A stretch of DNA of 8,310 nt from a bacterium (lineage in GTDB: Bacteria > Bacteroidota > Ignavibacteria > Kapaibacteriales > UBA2268). Of this stretch, positions 1 through 6,912 are shown in pieces. The position numbers were made by a program, and so were the translations under genes. How positions within the stretch are numbered: the stretch's first letter is position 1; the number at the start of each line of letters is the position of its first letter. The notes under the pieces are model-generated. The model was not told the origin of the DNA. It saw only the letters and a list, made by a program, of their open reading frames with translations, and made no database searches. Location: positions 1-8,310 of the forward strand of contig JAUHXN010000121.1 in assembly GCA_030426865.1 (NCBI GenBank). Direction: 5' to 3'.

Positions 1-1012
1 CTGGCCATACATTACAAGTAAACTCTTCAGTGCCATCATAAGCTAAATCAGTAGTCAAAGTTACATTCAAGTCAGGAGAATTAGCACCATTAAATTTGCC
101 AGCTTCGTCCATTATAGCAACACCATCTACCATCCATTGGTAAGCAAGATTAACATTAGAAATTGAAGATTCAGCTTCAACTGAAATCTGAACTACATCA
201 CCTACACAACCATCTACTGAAGAAGGTTGAATTGTAAATGTAGCAATCGGTTCTTCATTTATAGCAAATTCATTTGACCAAACTGTATCACATTCGCCTA
301 GTAACATTACTCTGTAATCAGTTGCAAAATCAGAAGCCATTATGTTTTCAATTGTCAATATTGAAGATTTAGTACCTTCATATCTTTCGTCATCAACCAA
401 AGGAGTATTACCTCTGTACCATTGGATATGAGTCCAATAAGTTGGGTTGTCCATATTGTGCTCGCCATAAGTATTAGCATCAAATGTCAACATAAGACTA
501 TTTCCTTCCTTGGTGAAAACAGTTTCTATATCTTTCATGAATGATGGTTTTTGAAGTGCATATAAGTTAGCTACCTCAGAGTAAACTATTGGAGAAACTC
601 TAGCATCTTCATAGCTATAGTCTCCAGGAACTTCAGTCTCATAGTCTTCATCATCATCTTCACCACCATCATACTCAGGATCAAATACAAACATTTCTGC
701 TCTGTATAGACCACTCATATTATATCTTAATGTATCAAAAGTTATCTGACCAAAATCTTCAACCCAATCAGAAATCACTCTTCCATCTTTCCACCATCTG
801 TAGGCAATTTTGAATTGCTTTTGAGAAGGTGCAGCAACTACAAATAAGTATTGATCTAACGCTCCTTCGCACTCAACAACATCTGTTGGTTGTTGAATTA
901 TTATTGCTTCTTCAGGGTAATACTGTGCCATTACATTAGATGGCAATATAAAAGACAGGCATAACATAGCGAATGTTATTATACCAAGATTATGTAAAAC
1001 TTTAGTTTTCAT
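1..1012 (-). CDS. Secreted Ig-like multidomain protein, N-terminal part (C-terminus beyond left edge)
   Basis: This is an open frame from ATG at 1012 to the left edge without a stop, giving 337 residues. Residues 1-29 look like a Sec signal peptide: KTK at the N-terminus, a hydrophobic stretch at about 9-24, and a VMA site before Gln30. At least three Ig-like beta-sandwich repeats follow, at about 36-152, 154-252 and 255-337. Each has the strand-C tryptophan pattern (W73/W74, W198, W293). Only the third shows the classic cysteine pair (C269 and C333). The first carries a very acidic insert at about 111-136. Tandem Ig-like domains are common in large T9SS-exported or adhesin-like surface proteins of Bacteroidota, so a cell-surface or extracellular binding role is likely; no catalytic motif is visible. 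A sorting domain would lie outside the window. The start is supported by a GGAG 6 bases upstream. The ligand or partner cannot be deduced. Confidence 0.85.
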   Translation of the reverse strand, partial: MKTKVLHNLGIITFAMLCLSFILPSNVMAQYYPEEAIIIQQPTDVVECEGALDQYLFVVAAPSQKQFKIAYRWWKDGRVISDWVEDFGQITFDTLRYNMSGLYRAEMFVFDPEYDGGEDDDEDYETEVPGDYSYEDARVSPIVYSEVANLYALQKPSFMKDIETVFTKEGNSLMLTFDANTYGEHNMDNPTYWTHIQWYRGNTPLVDDERYEGTKSSILTIENIMASDFATDYRVMLLGECDTVWSNEFAINEEPIATFTIQPSSVDGCVGDVVQISVEAESSISNVNLAYQWMVDGVAIMDEAGKFNGANSPDLNVTLTTDLAYDGTEEFTCNVWP

Positions 1013-1187
1013 AATTAACTCCATTTATTATTGATTAAATATATTTTAATTTTTTTCTATAGTAATTTAATGAAAATATTCATCGTTTAAGTTACCAATT
1101 TAATAAAAAAACATTAAAAAATATCATTTTAAATAAAATTAGAATATAACTTTAACCAAAATGTAAGTATAATTACACACTTTCTCC
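1013..1187. other. AT-rich spacer between the two secreted-protein genes
   Basis: This 175-base stretch separates the stop of the PNGase F-like gene from the start of the Ig-like gene, both on the minus strand. It is almost entirely A and T, with runs of T on the minus strand. Only very short AT stems are present (for example 5 bp with a 4-base loop at 1070-1083) and none has a GC-rich stem typical of an intrinsic terminator. The length allows an independent promoter for the Ig-like gene, but no complete TTTG/TAnnTTTG pair (the Bacteroidota housekeeping promoter) was found. Whether the two genes form one transcript is undecided. Confidence 0.5.
1019..1022 (-). promoter_or_regulatory. Ribosome binding site of the Ig-like protein gene
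   Basis: On the minus strand GGAG lies 6 bases before the ATG at 1012. It is the clearest Shine-Dalgarno match among the minus-strand genes and fixes the start so that the signal peptide sits exactly at the N-terminus. Confidence 0.55.
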
Positions 1188-4100
1188 CTAATTTATGTTT
1201 ATAAATTTCAAATCCTTATGGTTTTTTCCAGCTACTATACGGAGTATATAAACACCTGATTCCAATGATGTTACATTAATTGGTAAGTTTATAGATTTTG
1301 TAAAGTTTAGGTTTTCATAAAGAACAGAAATTGACTTACCATTTATATCATAAAGCTCAACTGTCGTTGGTAAAACCTCATGGTTATTACTAACTAAATT
1401 AAGTTCTTTAACATCACCATTATTCACAATTTCAGCTTTGTAGTGATTGTCAAACTCGTTTCTAACAGAAGAAACACCCGTATTTCCAATCAAAGATAAT
1501 CTAAAACTAGGATCATTTTCTCCATCAGTTTTTATCAGAATTGATGTTGTTACTGGTTTGTCGTCTTTGGGCTCAAATTGGAATTTGATTTCTTGCTTCT
1601 CGCCTTCAGGTATATATATAGCTTTACTAAGAAGAATAGGACTCACTAGGCTCATACCTTTAGAACCAGCAAATCCCATTTCTATACTTAATAGATTTAC
1701 ACCTTTCGAATTTTTAGGGCTAATAAAAATAGATTTTTCTCTTTTTTCACCAACAGGAACATCACCAAAATTCAAAGCATCAGTAGATACGCTAACTTCT
1801 GGTTTGTCTCCTACAGAAAATTGATATTTTATAAAATTACCAAAGTCAGGGTTGAAGTTTTTCGATTTATTACCCGATGATAAACTAATAAATCCAGTGC
1901 CCAGTTGCTCTCTCATCCACCACAAATCAAGTCCAAACCCTTCAACATTTTCAAATAATAATTCGTAACATCCATTTTCTAATTCATAATCAAAACTATA
2001 TGCTTTCTCACTTTCGAATTCACCTAGTTTTACTTCTTCCAAGACATTACCACTAGCATCAGTAAGTTTCATTCGATACTGTGCTTCTGCTTGTTTATTC
2101 GTTTTCATTGTGATTTTGACATCCTTGGATAGCACATCTACTCCAATCATCTTAGAATTTGCATAGTTATTTCTTTCGTATTCATCATCTTTTCCATTCG
2201 GCGAAGAAATATTTACTTCAAACCCATATTCTGTTCCACCATTTAAGTCATTAATACTAAGTGGTGGAAGAGTTATTCTAGCTGATTCTAAAAAGCCAAG
2301 ACTACCGCTCCAGTTATAAGTATTATTATCTTTACCAATAACTCCATAATCAATCTTCAACGATTCTAACGTTTCAGAACCATTGTTTTTAATAATAATT
2401 ACTGGACCCGAGCATGAAGGGTTGAGTCTTCCGTATTCTTGATCAAGTGATGGTGATACTATTCTTTCTATAGAAGCATCGTTGGTAAAGTTTGGATTAC
2501 CATAACCTATCATATATCCAGTAAATACATAATTTCCATAAGGAACAAATTGCGATGGATTATCTATTTGGTAATCTATTGGAACTGTTTCACCTGCTGT
2601 TACTAAGTCACCTAACTCATGTTCGTGAGTGTTTACTGTAGCACCAGGACACCAATCAGATCTATCTATTTGCCAAGTTCCCCCTTGTGGGAACACCGGA
2701 TTGTCGCCACATTCTTTCCAACCTTCCCATTCGAATAGACCATCATCACCAACATACAACCGATGAGTTCTTTTACAGAATTCAGAGCAATTATCTGTAT
2801 TAGCTGGACCTGCAAACCCATGGCCACTTGACCTAGTAATTGCTTTGAACATAGATGCATCTTTATTAGGAGTTATTTCTAAGAAAGAAATATTCTTATC
2901 CTCAACTATACTCTGATAACTACCACCTGAACTCCAAAGAGTTTGAATACTTTTTACTTCACGAGCAGGTGTACCTTTGATAAATAGAAATTTCAAGTCA
3001 ATTAATTCTTGCTGATTTCCAGCTCTCAATTTCACATAATCACGTAAAATAGGTTCGAAATCTGTAACATCTTCGACCCACGTAAATCCATCAGGACCCA
3101 AATCAAGGTTGATCCCATAAGGAGTGATGAATCTATGAATTTCGTAATCTACAACTGGAGAATAGTATTTAATCTCATCTTTAAGTAATGAATCAGTTGG
3201 TTCAGCTATAACAGAATCAATCACAGAACCAAACTCACCATAAGTGTAGAATGCTTTATTAGCGGGATACACAGTTAGAATTTCAGATGGTACTTGAATA
3301 TTATCTGTAAAGCTCTTTAACTGTTCTGCAGGTATAATTTTATTTGGGCTTTCATAATCATATATGTAAACTTCGTCATGTGGAACTGGGTATTCTCTAT
3401 TAACCGTTAAACTTTCTTTTTGTAAATCAATATTCCCAGAAAATTCTCCTTTTACGAAAGTGATTGAAGGTCTAGCTAATGTCTCTCTATTATCACCTGT
3501 TAATAGATTATCAGATTGGATTTCTCTAATTTCAGGGAAGCCATGCATCTGACCATCAAAGCCGTTTCCTGTTATGTCAGGAACTATATTATTTACAATG
3601 TTGTTCATATCATAACAAAACTGAAGTCCTTCCCAGTAAGTACTACTCTTATTTGTAGCGAAATCAGTTTCCATAGATGAATTAATCTCAGTTTCTGTAA
3701 GCACTCTGTTCCAAACGGCAAAATTATCCATCGAGCCATCATATTTACCGAAACCACTAACATTAGAAGCGATTTTAAATAATTCGATTTTATCAAATCC
3801 ATTGCTTTTTCCAGTTTCACTATGCCACTCTACGCCATTTAAATACATCTTCATAGTACCAGATTTGACATCTTTTGTAAAAGTCCAGTGATTCCACTGT
3901 CCAAGAAAATCAGGATTGTTCGCAGATTTTAATATTCTATCATAGCTACCGCCATTATTACCAGCGTCCCAATAAACATTACCATTACTCCAAGGTAAAT
4001 GGCTATTTAGCACTCTTTGTCCATTAGCGTTGACTCCTTCAAACGCATAAGAGTTTTGTGGCATTTTTATCCTATCACCAAATTGCCAGAAAGAAATGGT

Positions 4101-5030
4101 TATCTCATCATTAATATTTTCAAAAGCTTCCTTCGGGACATTGATGTAGCTCCCTTCTGAGAACTTGACATAATTTTGTGCACCATAATCATATCCGGCT
4201 TTGTAGGCTTCATTATTTTCAGCTGCTGCCAATTCTAATTTACCTTCTTTTATTTCTCCAGAAATAACTATCTTTAACCCTTTACCTGATTCAAGTTGAA
4301 AAGGACTGAATAAAATAAATTCTTTAGTATCTCCTGAGTTTGCAGTGACATCATTATGGAAATACTCAATAGCATCTAAAAGATGCGTCCCAACGGCATT
4401 GTTATTATTGTTCTCTAATTTTATTCTAAAATTTTCTATTTTCACATTTGATAAAAACTTTAATTTTATAGCATGTATTTCATTTTGATTTTCTAATAAA
4501 CCTGAAATTTCATCCTGAGTAAAATGGAAATCAACCAAGAAAGTACCACTATAAGGAGGGTCGATTGTCAATTTCCCATTTTCATCCTCATTAAACGAGG
4601 CTTCTATTTTATTTGTTAAACTACTTCCAAAACTAGTTTTATAAATAGTCTCTTGCTCTTTATAATTGTAGGGTTCCGTTGTATAATAGTATTTATTCGG
4701 AGTGGTACCTCTTACTAAAAAGTTTGGAGATGCGAATGAAGTAGAATCGAAAAGGCCAGAAGAGTCCGTTACAACTGTATACGTAAGATAATCCCACTCA
4801 CCACAATCAAACCCATCTCTTGTAGTTCTCGGGTCACATTTGAGTGAATAATGCATTAATATTTTTTCGTAACTATCTTTAGGTGGGAATAACCATGTGC
4901 CAGACCTAGTTGTAATTGAATCGTAAGATAGTGTTTGGACTATTATTGTGTCACCTTTAGTTTCCCATTGTGCATCTAATCCTATTGCGGTAATTAGAGT
5001 GATCAAGAGTATGATTAATATATTCTTCAT
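1188..5030 (-). CDS. Secreted PNGase F-like protein with LamG insertion and T9SS sorting domain
   Basis: This 1280-residue exported protein is related to peptide-N4-(N-acetyl-beta-glucosaminyl)asparagine amidase F, which removes N-glycans from Asn. Residues 1-20 are a signal peptide (LDA before Gln21). The PNGase F N-lobe starts at about 43 and shows C65, C76 and the EWD motif with D80 (D60 in the Elizabethkingia enzyme). The lobe resumes at RFITPY (633-638) and DVTDF (654-658). The second lobe (about 690-860) has CSEFCKRTH at 748-756 with E750 (E206 in the enzyme), plus C774 and WCPG at 793-796. The roughly 530-residue insertion holds a possible beta-sandwich (about 140-270) and a LamG/concanavalin-like domain (about 284-445). 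After the catalytic part come a CARDB-like module (about 868-965), another beta-rich module (966-1072), an ASPM/HYDIN-like domain with LNFGDVPVGE (about 1078-1185), and a T9SS type A sorting domain (about 1205-1280, SGVYILRI at 1258-1265). The export and fold assignments are strong. Deglycosylating activity is inference, because the position matching E118 does not appear to be Glu. Confidence 0.88.
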   Translation of the reverse strand: MKNILIILLITLITAIGLDAQWETKGDTIIVQTLSYDSITTRSGTWLFPPKDSYEKILMHYSLKCDPRTTRDGFDCGEWDYLTYTVVTDSSGLFDSTSFASPNFLVRGTTPNKYYYTTEPYNYKEQETIYKTSFGSSLTNKIEASFNEDENGKLTIDPPYSGTFLVDFHFTQDEISGLLENQNEIHAIKLKFLSNVKIENFRIKLENNNNNAVGTHLLDAIEYFHNDVTANSGDTKEFILFSPFQLESGKGLKIVISGEIKEGKLELAAAENNEAYKAGYDYGAQNYVKFSEGSYINVPKEAFENINDEITISFWQFGDRIKMPQNSYAFEGVNANGQRVLNSHLPWSNGNVYWDAGNNGGSYDRILKSANNPDFLGQWNHWTFTKDVKSGTMKMYLNGVEWHSETGKSNGFDKIELFKIASNVSGFGKYDGSMDNFAVWNRVLTETEINSSMETDFATNKSSTYWEGLQFCYDMNNIVNNIVPDITGNGFDGQMHGFPEIREIQSDNLLTGDNRETLARPSITFVKGEFSGNIDLQKESLTVNREYPVPHDEVYIYDYESPNKIIPAEQLKSFTDNIQVPSEILTVYPANKAFYTYGEFGSVIDSVIAEPTDSLLKDEIKYYSPVVDYEIHRFITPYGINLDLGPDGFTWVEDVTDFEPILRDYVKLRAGNQQELIDLKFLFIKGTPAREVKSIQTLWSSGGSYQSIVEDKNISFLEITPNKDASMFKAITRSSGHGFAGPANTDNCSEFCKRTHRLYVGDDGLFEWEGWKECGDNPVFPQGGTWQIDRSDWCPGATVNTHEHELGDLVTAGETVPIDYQIDNPSQFVPYGNYVFTGYMIGYGNPNFTNDASIERIVSPSLDQEYGRLNPSCSGPVIIIKNNGSETLESLKIDYGVIGKDNNTYNWSGSLGFLESARITLPPLSINDLNGGTEYGFEVNISSPNGKDDEYERNNYANSKMIGVDVLSKDVKITMKTNKQAEAQYRMKLTDASGNVLEEVKLGEFESEKAYSFDYELENGCYELLFENVEGFGLDLWWMREQLGTGFISLSSGNKSKNFNPDFGNFIKYQFSVGDKPEVSVSTDALNFGDVPVGEKREKSIFISPKNSKGVNLLSIEMGFAGSKGMSLVSPILLSKAIYIPEGEKQEIKFQFEPKDDKPVTTSILIKTDGENDPSFRLSLIGNTGVSSVRNEFDNHYKAEIVNNGDVKELNLVSNNHEVLPTTVELYDINGKSISVLYENLNFTKSINLPINVTSLESGVYILRIVAGKNHKDLKFININ

Positions 5031-5058
5031 ATTATTCCCAAATTTTTTTTAAATTTCT

Positions 5059-5087
5059 ATTATATATATCTGCTTAATCTACAAAAA
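5059..5087 (-). promoter_or_regulatory. Candidate promoter for the PNGase F-like gene
   Basis: On the minus strand a TTTG (5085-5082), preceded by more Ts, is followed after 17 bases by a perfect TATAAT (5064-5059). This would start transcription about 20 bases before the ATG at 5030. It is a hybrid of the Bacteroidota -33 TTTG box and a sigma-70 type -10 box. In such AT-rich DNA a chance match is quite possible. Confidence 0.3.
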
Positions 5088-5090
5088 ATA

Positions 5091-5098
5091 TACATTTA
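5091..5098 (+). promoter_or_regulatory. Candidate -7 element of the acyl-CoA synthetase operon
   Basis: TACATTTA matches 7 of 8 positions of the Bacteroidota -7 consensus TAnnTTTG and lies about 20 bases before the ATG at 5118. No TTTG box is present at the expected distance upstream, so support is weak. Confidence 0.2.
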
Positions 5099-5117
5099 TA
5101 CCTCGAATGGGTGAAAA

Positions 5118-6911
5118 ATGAATTTGAATACTAACTCAATTTTTAATGGATTTTTCGATAATCTCAGAACCAAGAGCCACTCGGAAACCATATTGCAATA
5201 CTATAAGGACAGTACTCTTATTGCTTTGTCAAAAGGGGAATTTCTGAAAAGTGTAATATGCATGAATAAAGCTATCACAGATCTAGGGATTTCTAAAAAT
5301 GATAGAGTAGGAATAGTTTCTGAAAACCGAATTGAGTTTCTAATTGCGGACATGGCAACTAATAGTACAGGAATAATCAATGTACCAACCTTTCCTAATT
5401 TTACTCCAGATCAGCAGAAATATATATTCAATGACTGTGATGCCAAGATAATAATAGTCTCAAATAAATTACAATTGAATAACATACTATCAGTTAGAAA
5501 TGAACTCGAACATTTGAAATATATTATTACAATGGATGAAGGGTTAGAGGATATTGAAAATAATATATTATCAATGAGTAATCTTATTGAGTCTGTTGAG
5601 AAAAAATATAATTTTGAAAGTATTAAAAGTGAATTTATTAGTTCAACTCACAAGGTTGAAATTGATGATATTCTCACTCTTATTTATACTTCTGGAACAA
5701 CAGGCAATCCCAAAGGCGTAATGCTAACTAATAGGAATGTACTTACAAATGTAAACTCAATTTGGGATACGGGTATAAAAAACGCCACTGACGAATTTCT
5801 CTCATTTCTACCTATGTGCCATGCATACGAACGAACTGTCATTTATACTTTTCTTATTACTGGTGGAGTGGTCACAATTGCACAGTCAATTGAATCTCTA
5901 TCAAGCAATCTGAATGAAGTTAAACCTAGAATAATAACTGCCGTTCCAAAACTATTAGAAACTGTGAAAAGCAGAATTATTAATTCTCTGAAAAATGAAA
6001 AAGAATCCAAAAGGAATCTTGTATTCAAAGCTTTGGATTTATCACATAAATATGTTGATTCAGGGAAAATCCCTATTAAAGACAAGCTTAAATTGAAAGT
6101 CTATGATAAGTTGATATTCTCTAAAATGAGAGAAAGACTTGGAGGGCGTCTTAAGCACATTGTTTCCGGCGGGTCAGCTTTAAATCCAGAAATTCATAAG
6201 TTCTTTCATTCTATAGGTCTTACTGTAATACAGGGGTATGGTCTTACAGAATGTTCACCTGTAGTATCTGCTAATACTCCCTTTAATCTAGAAATTGGTA
6301 CTGTAGGTCCACCAGTAAGTAATGTTGAAGTAAAGATTGATACAACGGGGGAGATTTTGGTAAGAGGTGATTCGGTAATGAAAGGCTATTGGCACGATGA
6401 TATTGCAACGAAAAGATGTATAGATGATAATAATTGGTTCCATACTGGTGATATAGGTGAATTTACAAATAAAGGAAGTTTGAAAATAACAGGCAGAATC
6501 AAAAGTATAATTGTTACTAGTGGAGGTAAAAATATATCGCCAAGCCCAATTGAAGATATGATAAGAATGAGTGAGTATGTGGACCAAATTGCAATATTTG
6601 GAGAGAACAAAGACTATTTAACTGCAATTGTCTCACCGAATTTTGAACTATTAAATAATGTAGCAAATGAACTAAATATTGATTTTGAATCAAACTATGA
6701 TTTAGTTCGAAATAAAGAAATAAACAGCTTGATGATGAAAGAAATTAATAACCATCAATCTACACTAGCTAAATATGAGAGGGTAAGGAAAATTACAATC
6801 GTTCCAAATTCATTTTCTGTTGAAACAGGTGAGCTCACTCCAAAAATGAGTATGAAAACAAATGTGATATTCGAAAAGTATAAATCTGAAATAGAAGGGA
6901 TGTATAAATAG
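5118..6911 (+). CDS. Long-chain acyl-CoA synthetase (AMP-forming)
   Basis: This 597-residue member of the ANL adenylate-forming superfamily is closest to the long-chain fatty acid-CoA ligases of the FAA1 type (COG1022), which usually have about 590-640 residues. It would activate a fatty acid with ATP to an acyl-adenylate and then transfer it to CoA at the cytoplasmic face of the membrane. No signal peptide or transmembrane helix is apparent. Visible motifs in order: the ATP-binding loop YTSGTTGNPKG at 190-200, LPMCHAYER at 231-239 (the long-chain family usually reads LPxxHxxER), GYGLTECSP at 373-381, WFHTGD at 440-445 with the ribose-binding Asp445, the hinge GRIKSIIVTSGGKNISP from 459, and the C-terminal ELTPKMSMK at 572-580. 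The lysine usually found in this last motif appears displaced (see findings). The ATG at 5118 gives the expected N-terminal length and follows a weak GGGTGA. The gene is followed after one base by the FAD-linked oxidase. The substrate chain length cannot be read from sequence. Confidence 0.93.
   Translation: MNLNTNSIFNGFFDNLRTKSHSETILQYYKDSTLIALSKGEFLKSVICMNKAITDLGISKNDRVGIVSENRIEFLIADMATNSTGIINVPTFPNFTPDQQKYIFNDCDAKIIIVSNKLQLNNILSVRNELEHLKYIITMDEGLEDIENNILSMSNLIESVEKKYNFESIKSEFISSTHKVEIDDILTLIYTSGTTGNPKGVMLTNRNVLTNVNSIWDTGIKNATDEFLSFLPMCHAYERTVIYTFLITGGVVTIAQSIESLSSNLNEVKPRIITAVPKLLETVKSRIINSLKNEKESKRNLVFKALDLSHKYVDSGKIPIKDKLKLKVYDKLIFSKMRERLGGRLKHIVSGGSALNPEIHKFFHSIGLTVIQGYGLTECSPVVSANTPFNLEIGTVGPPVSNVEVKIDTTGEILVRGDSVMKGYWHDDIATKRCIDDNNWFHTGDIGEFTNKGSLKITGRIKSIIVTSGGKNISPSPIEDMIRMSEYVDQIAIFGENKDYLTAIVSPNFELLNNVANELNIDFESNYDLVRNKEINSLMMKEINNHQSTLAKYERVRKITIVPNSFSVETGELTPKMSMKTNVIFEKYKSEIEGMYK
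6894..6900 (+). promoter_or_regulatory. Ribosome binding site of the FAD-linked oxidase inside the upstream gene
   Basis: GAAGGGA within the last codons of the acyl-CoA synthetase lies 12 bases before the ATG at 6913. The spacing is long, so re-initiation by ribosomes ending at 6911 probably contributes as well. Confidence 0.35.
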
Positions 6912-6912
6912 T

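Larger units (their letters stand above)
5031..5117. promoter_or_regulatory. Divergent promoter region between secreted PNGase-like gene and acyl-CoA synthetase operon
   Basis: Only 87 bases separate the two divergent start codons, so both genes' promoters or leaders must lie here, or overlap the neighbouring coding sequence. The region is nearly all A/T, with an 8-base T tract at 5043-5050 flanked by AAATTT palindromes and an alternating TA run at 5060-5069. No clear operator (a long GC-containing inverted repeat) is visible. Confidence 0.6.

Noticed and set aside
1070..1083. Small inverted repeat (ATGAA, 4-base loop, TTCAT) as a terminator
   Set aside because: The stem is 5 bp and nearly all AT, too weak for an intrinsic terminator, and it lies about 105 bases past the stop codon.
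1447..1824. 125-residue plus-strand open frame
   Set aside because: It lies wholly antisense to the C-terminal beta-sandwich and sorting region of the PNGase F-like gene, resembles no family and has no ribosome binding site; it is a shadow frame.
2666..3820. Minus-strand frames of 64 and 71 residues inside the PNGase F-like gene
   Set aside because: They are out-of-frame readings of a gene whose main frame is full of recognisable domains.
5107..5121. Four-codon open frame (Met-Gly-Glu-Lys) whose TGA overlaps the start ATG of the acyl-CoA synthetase
   Set aside because: Such a short leader arises easily by chance; nothing else suggests attenuation or a regulatory peptide.
5843..6610. Minus-strand open frames of 74 to 99 residues opposite the acyl-CoA synthetase
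   Set aside because: The sense frame carries the conserved adenylation motifs throughout; these antisense frames look like random AT-rich translations.
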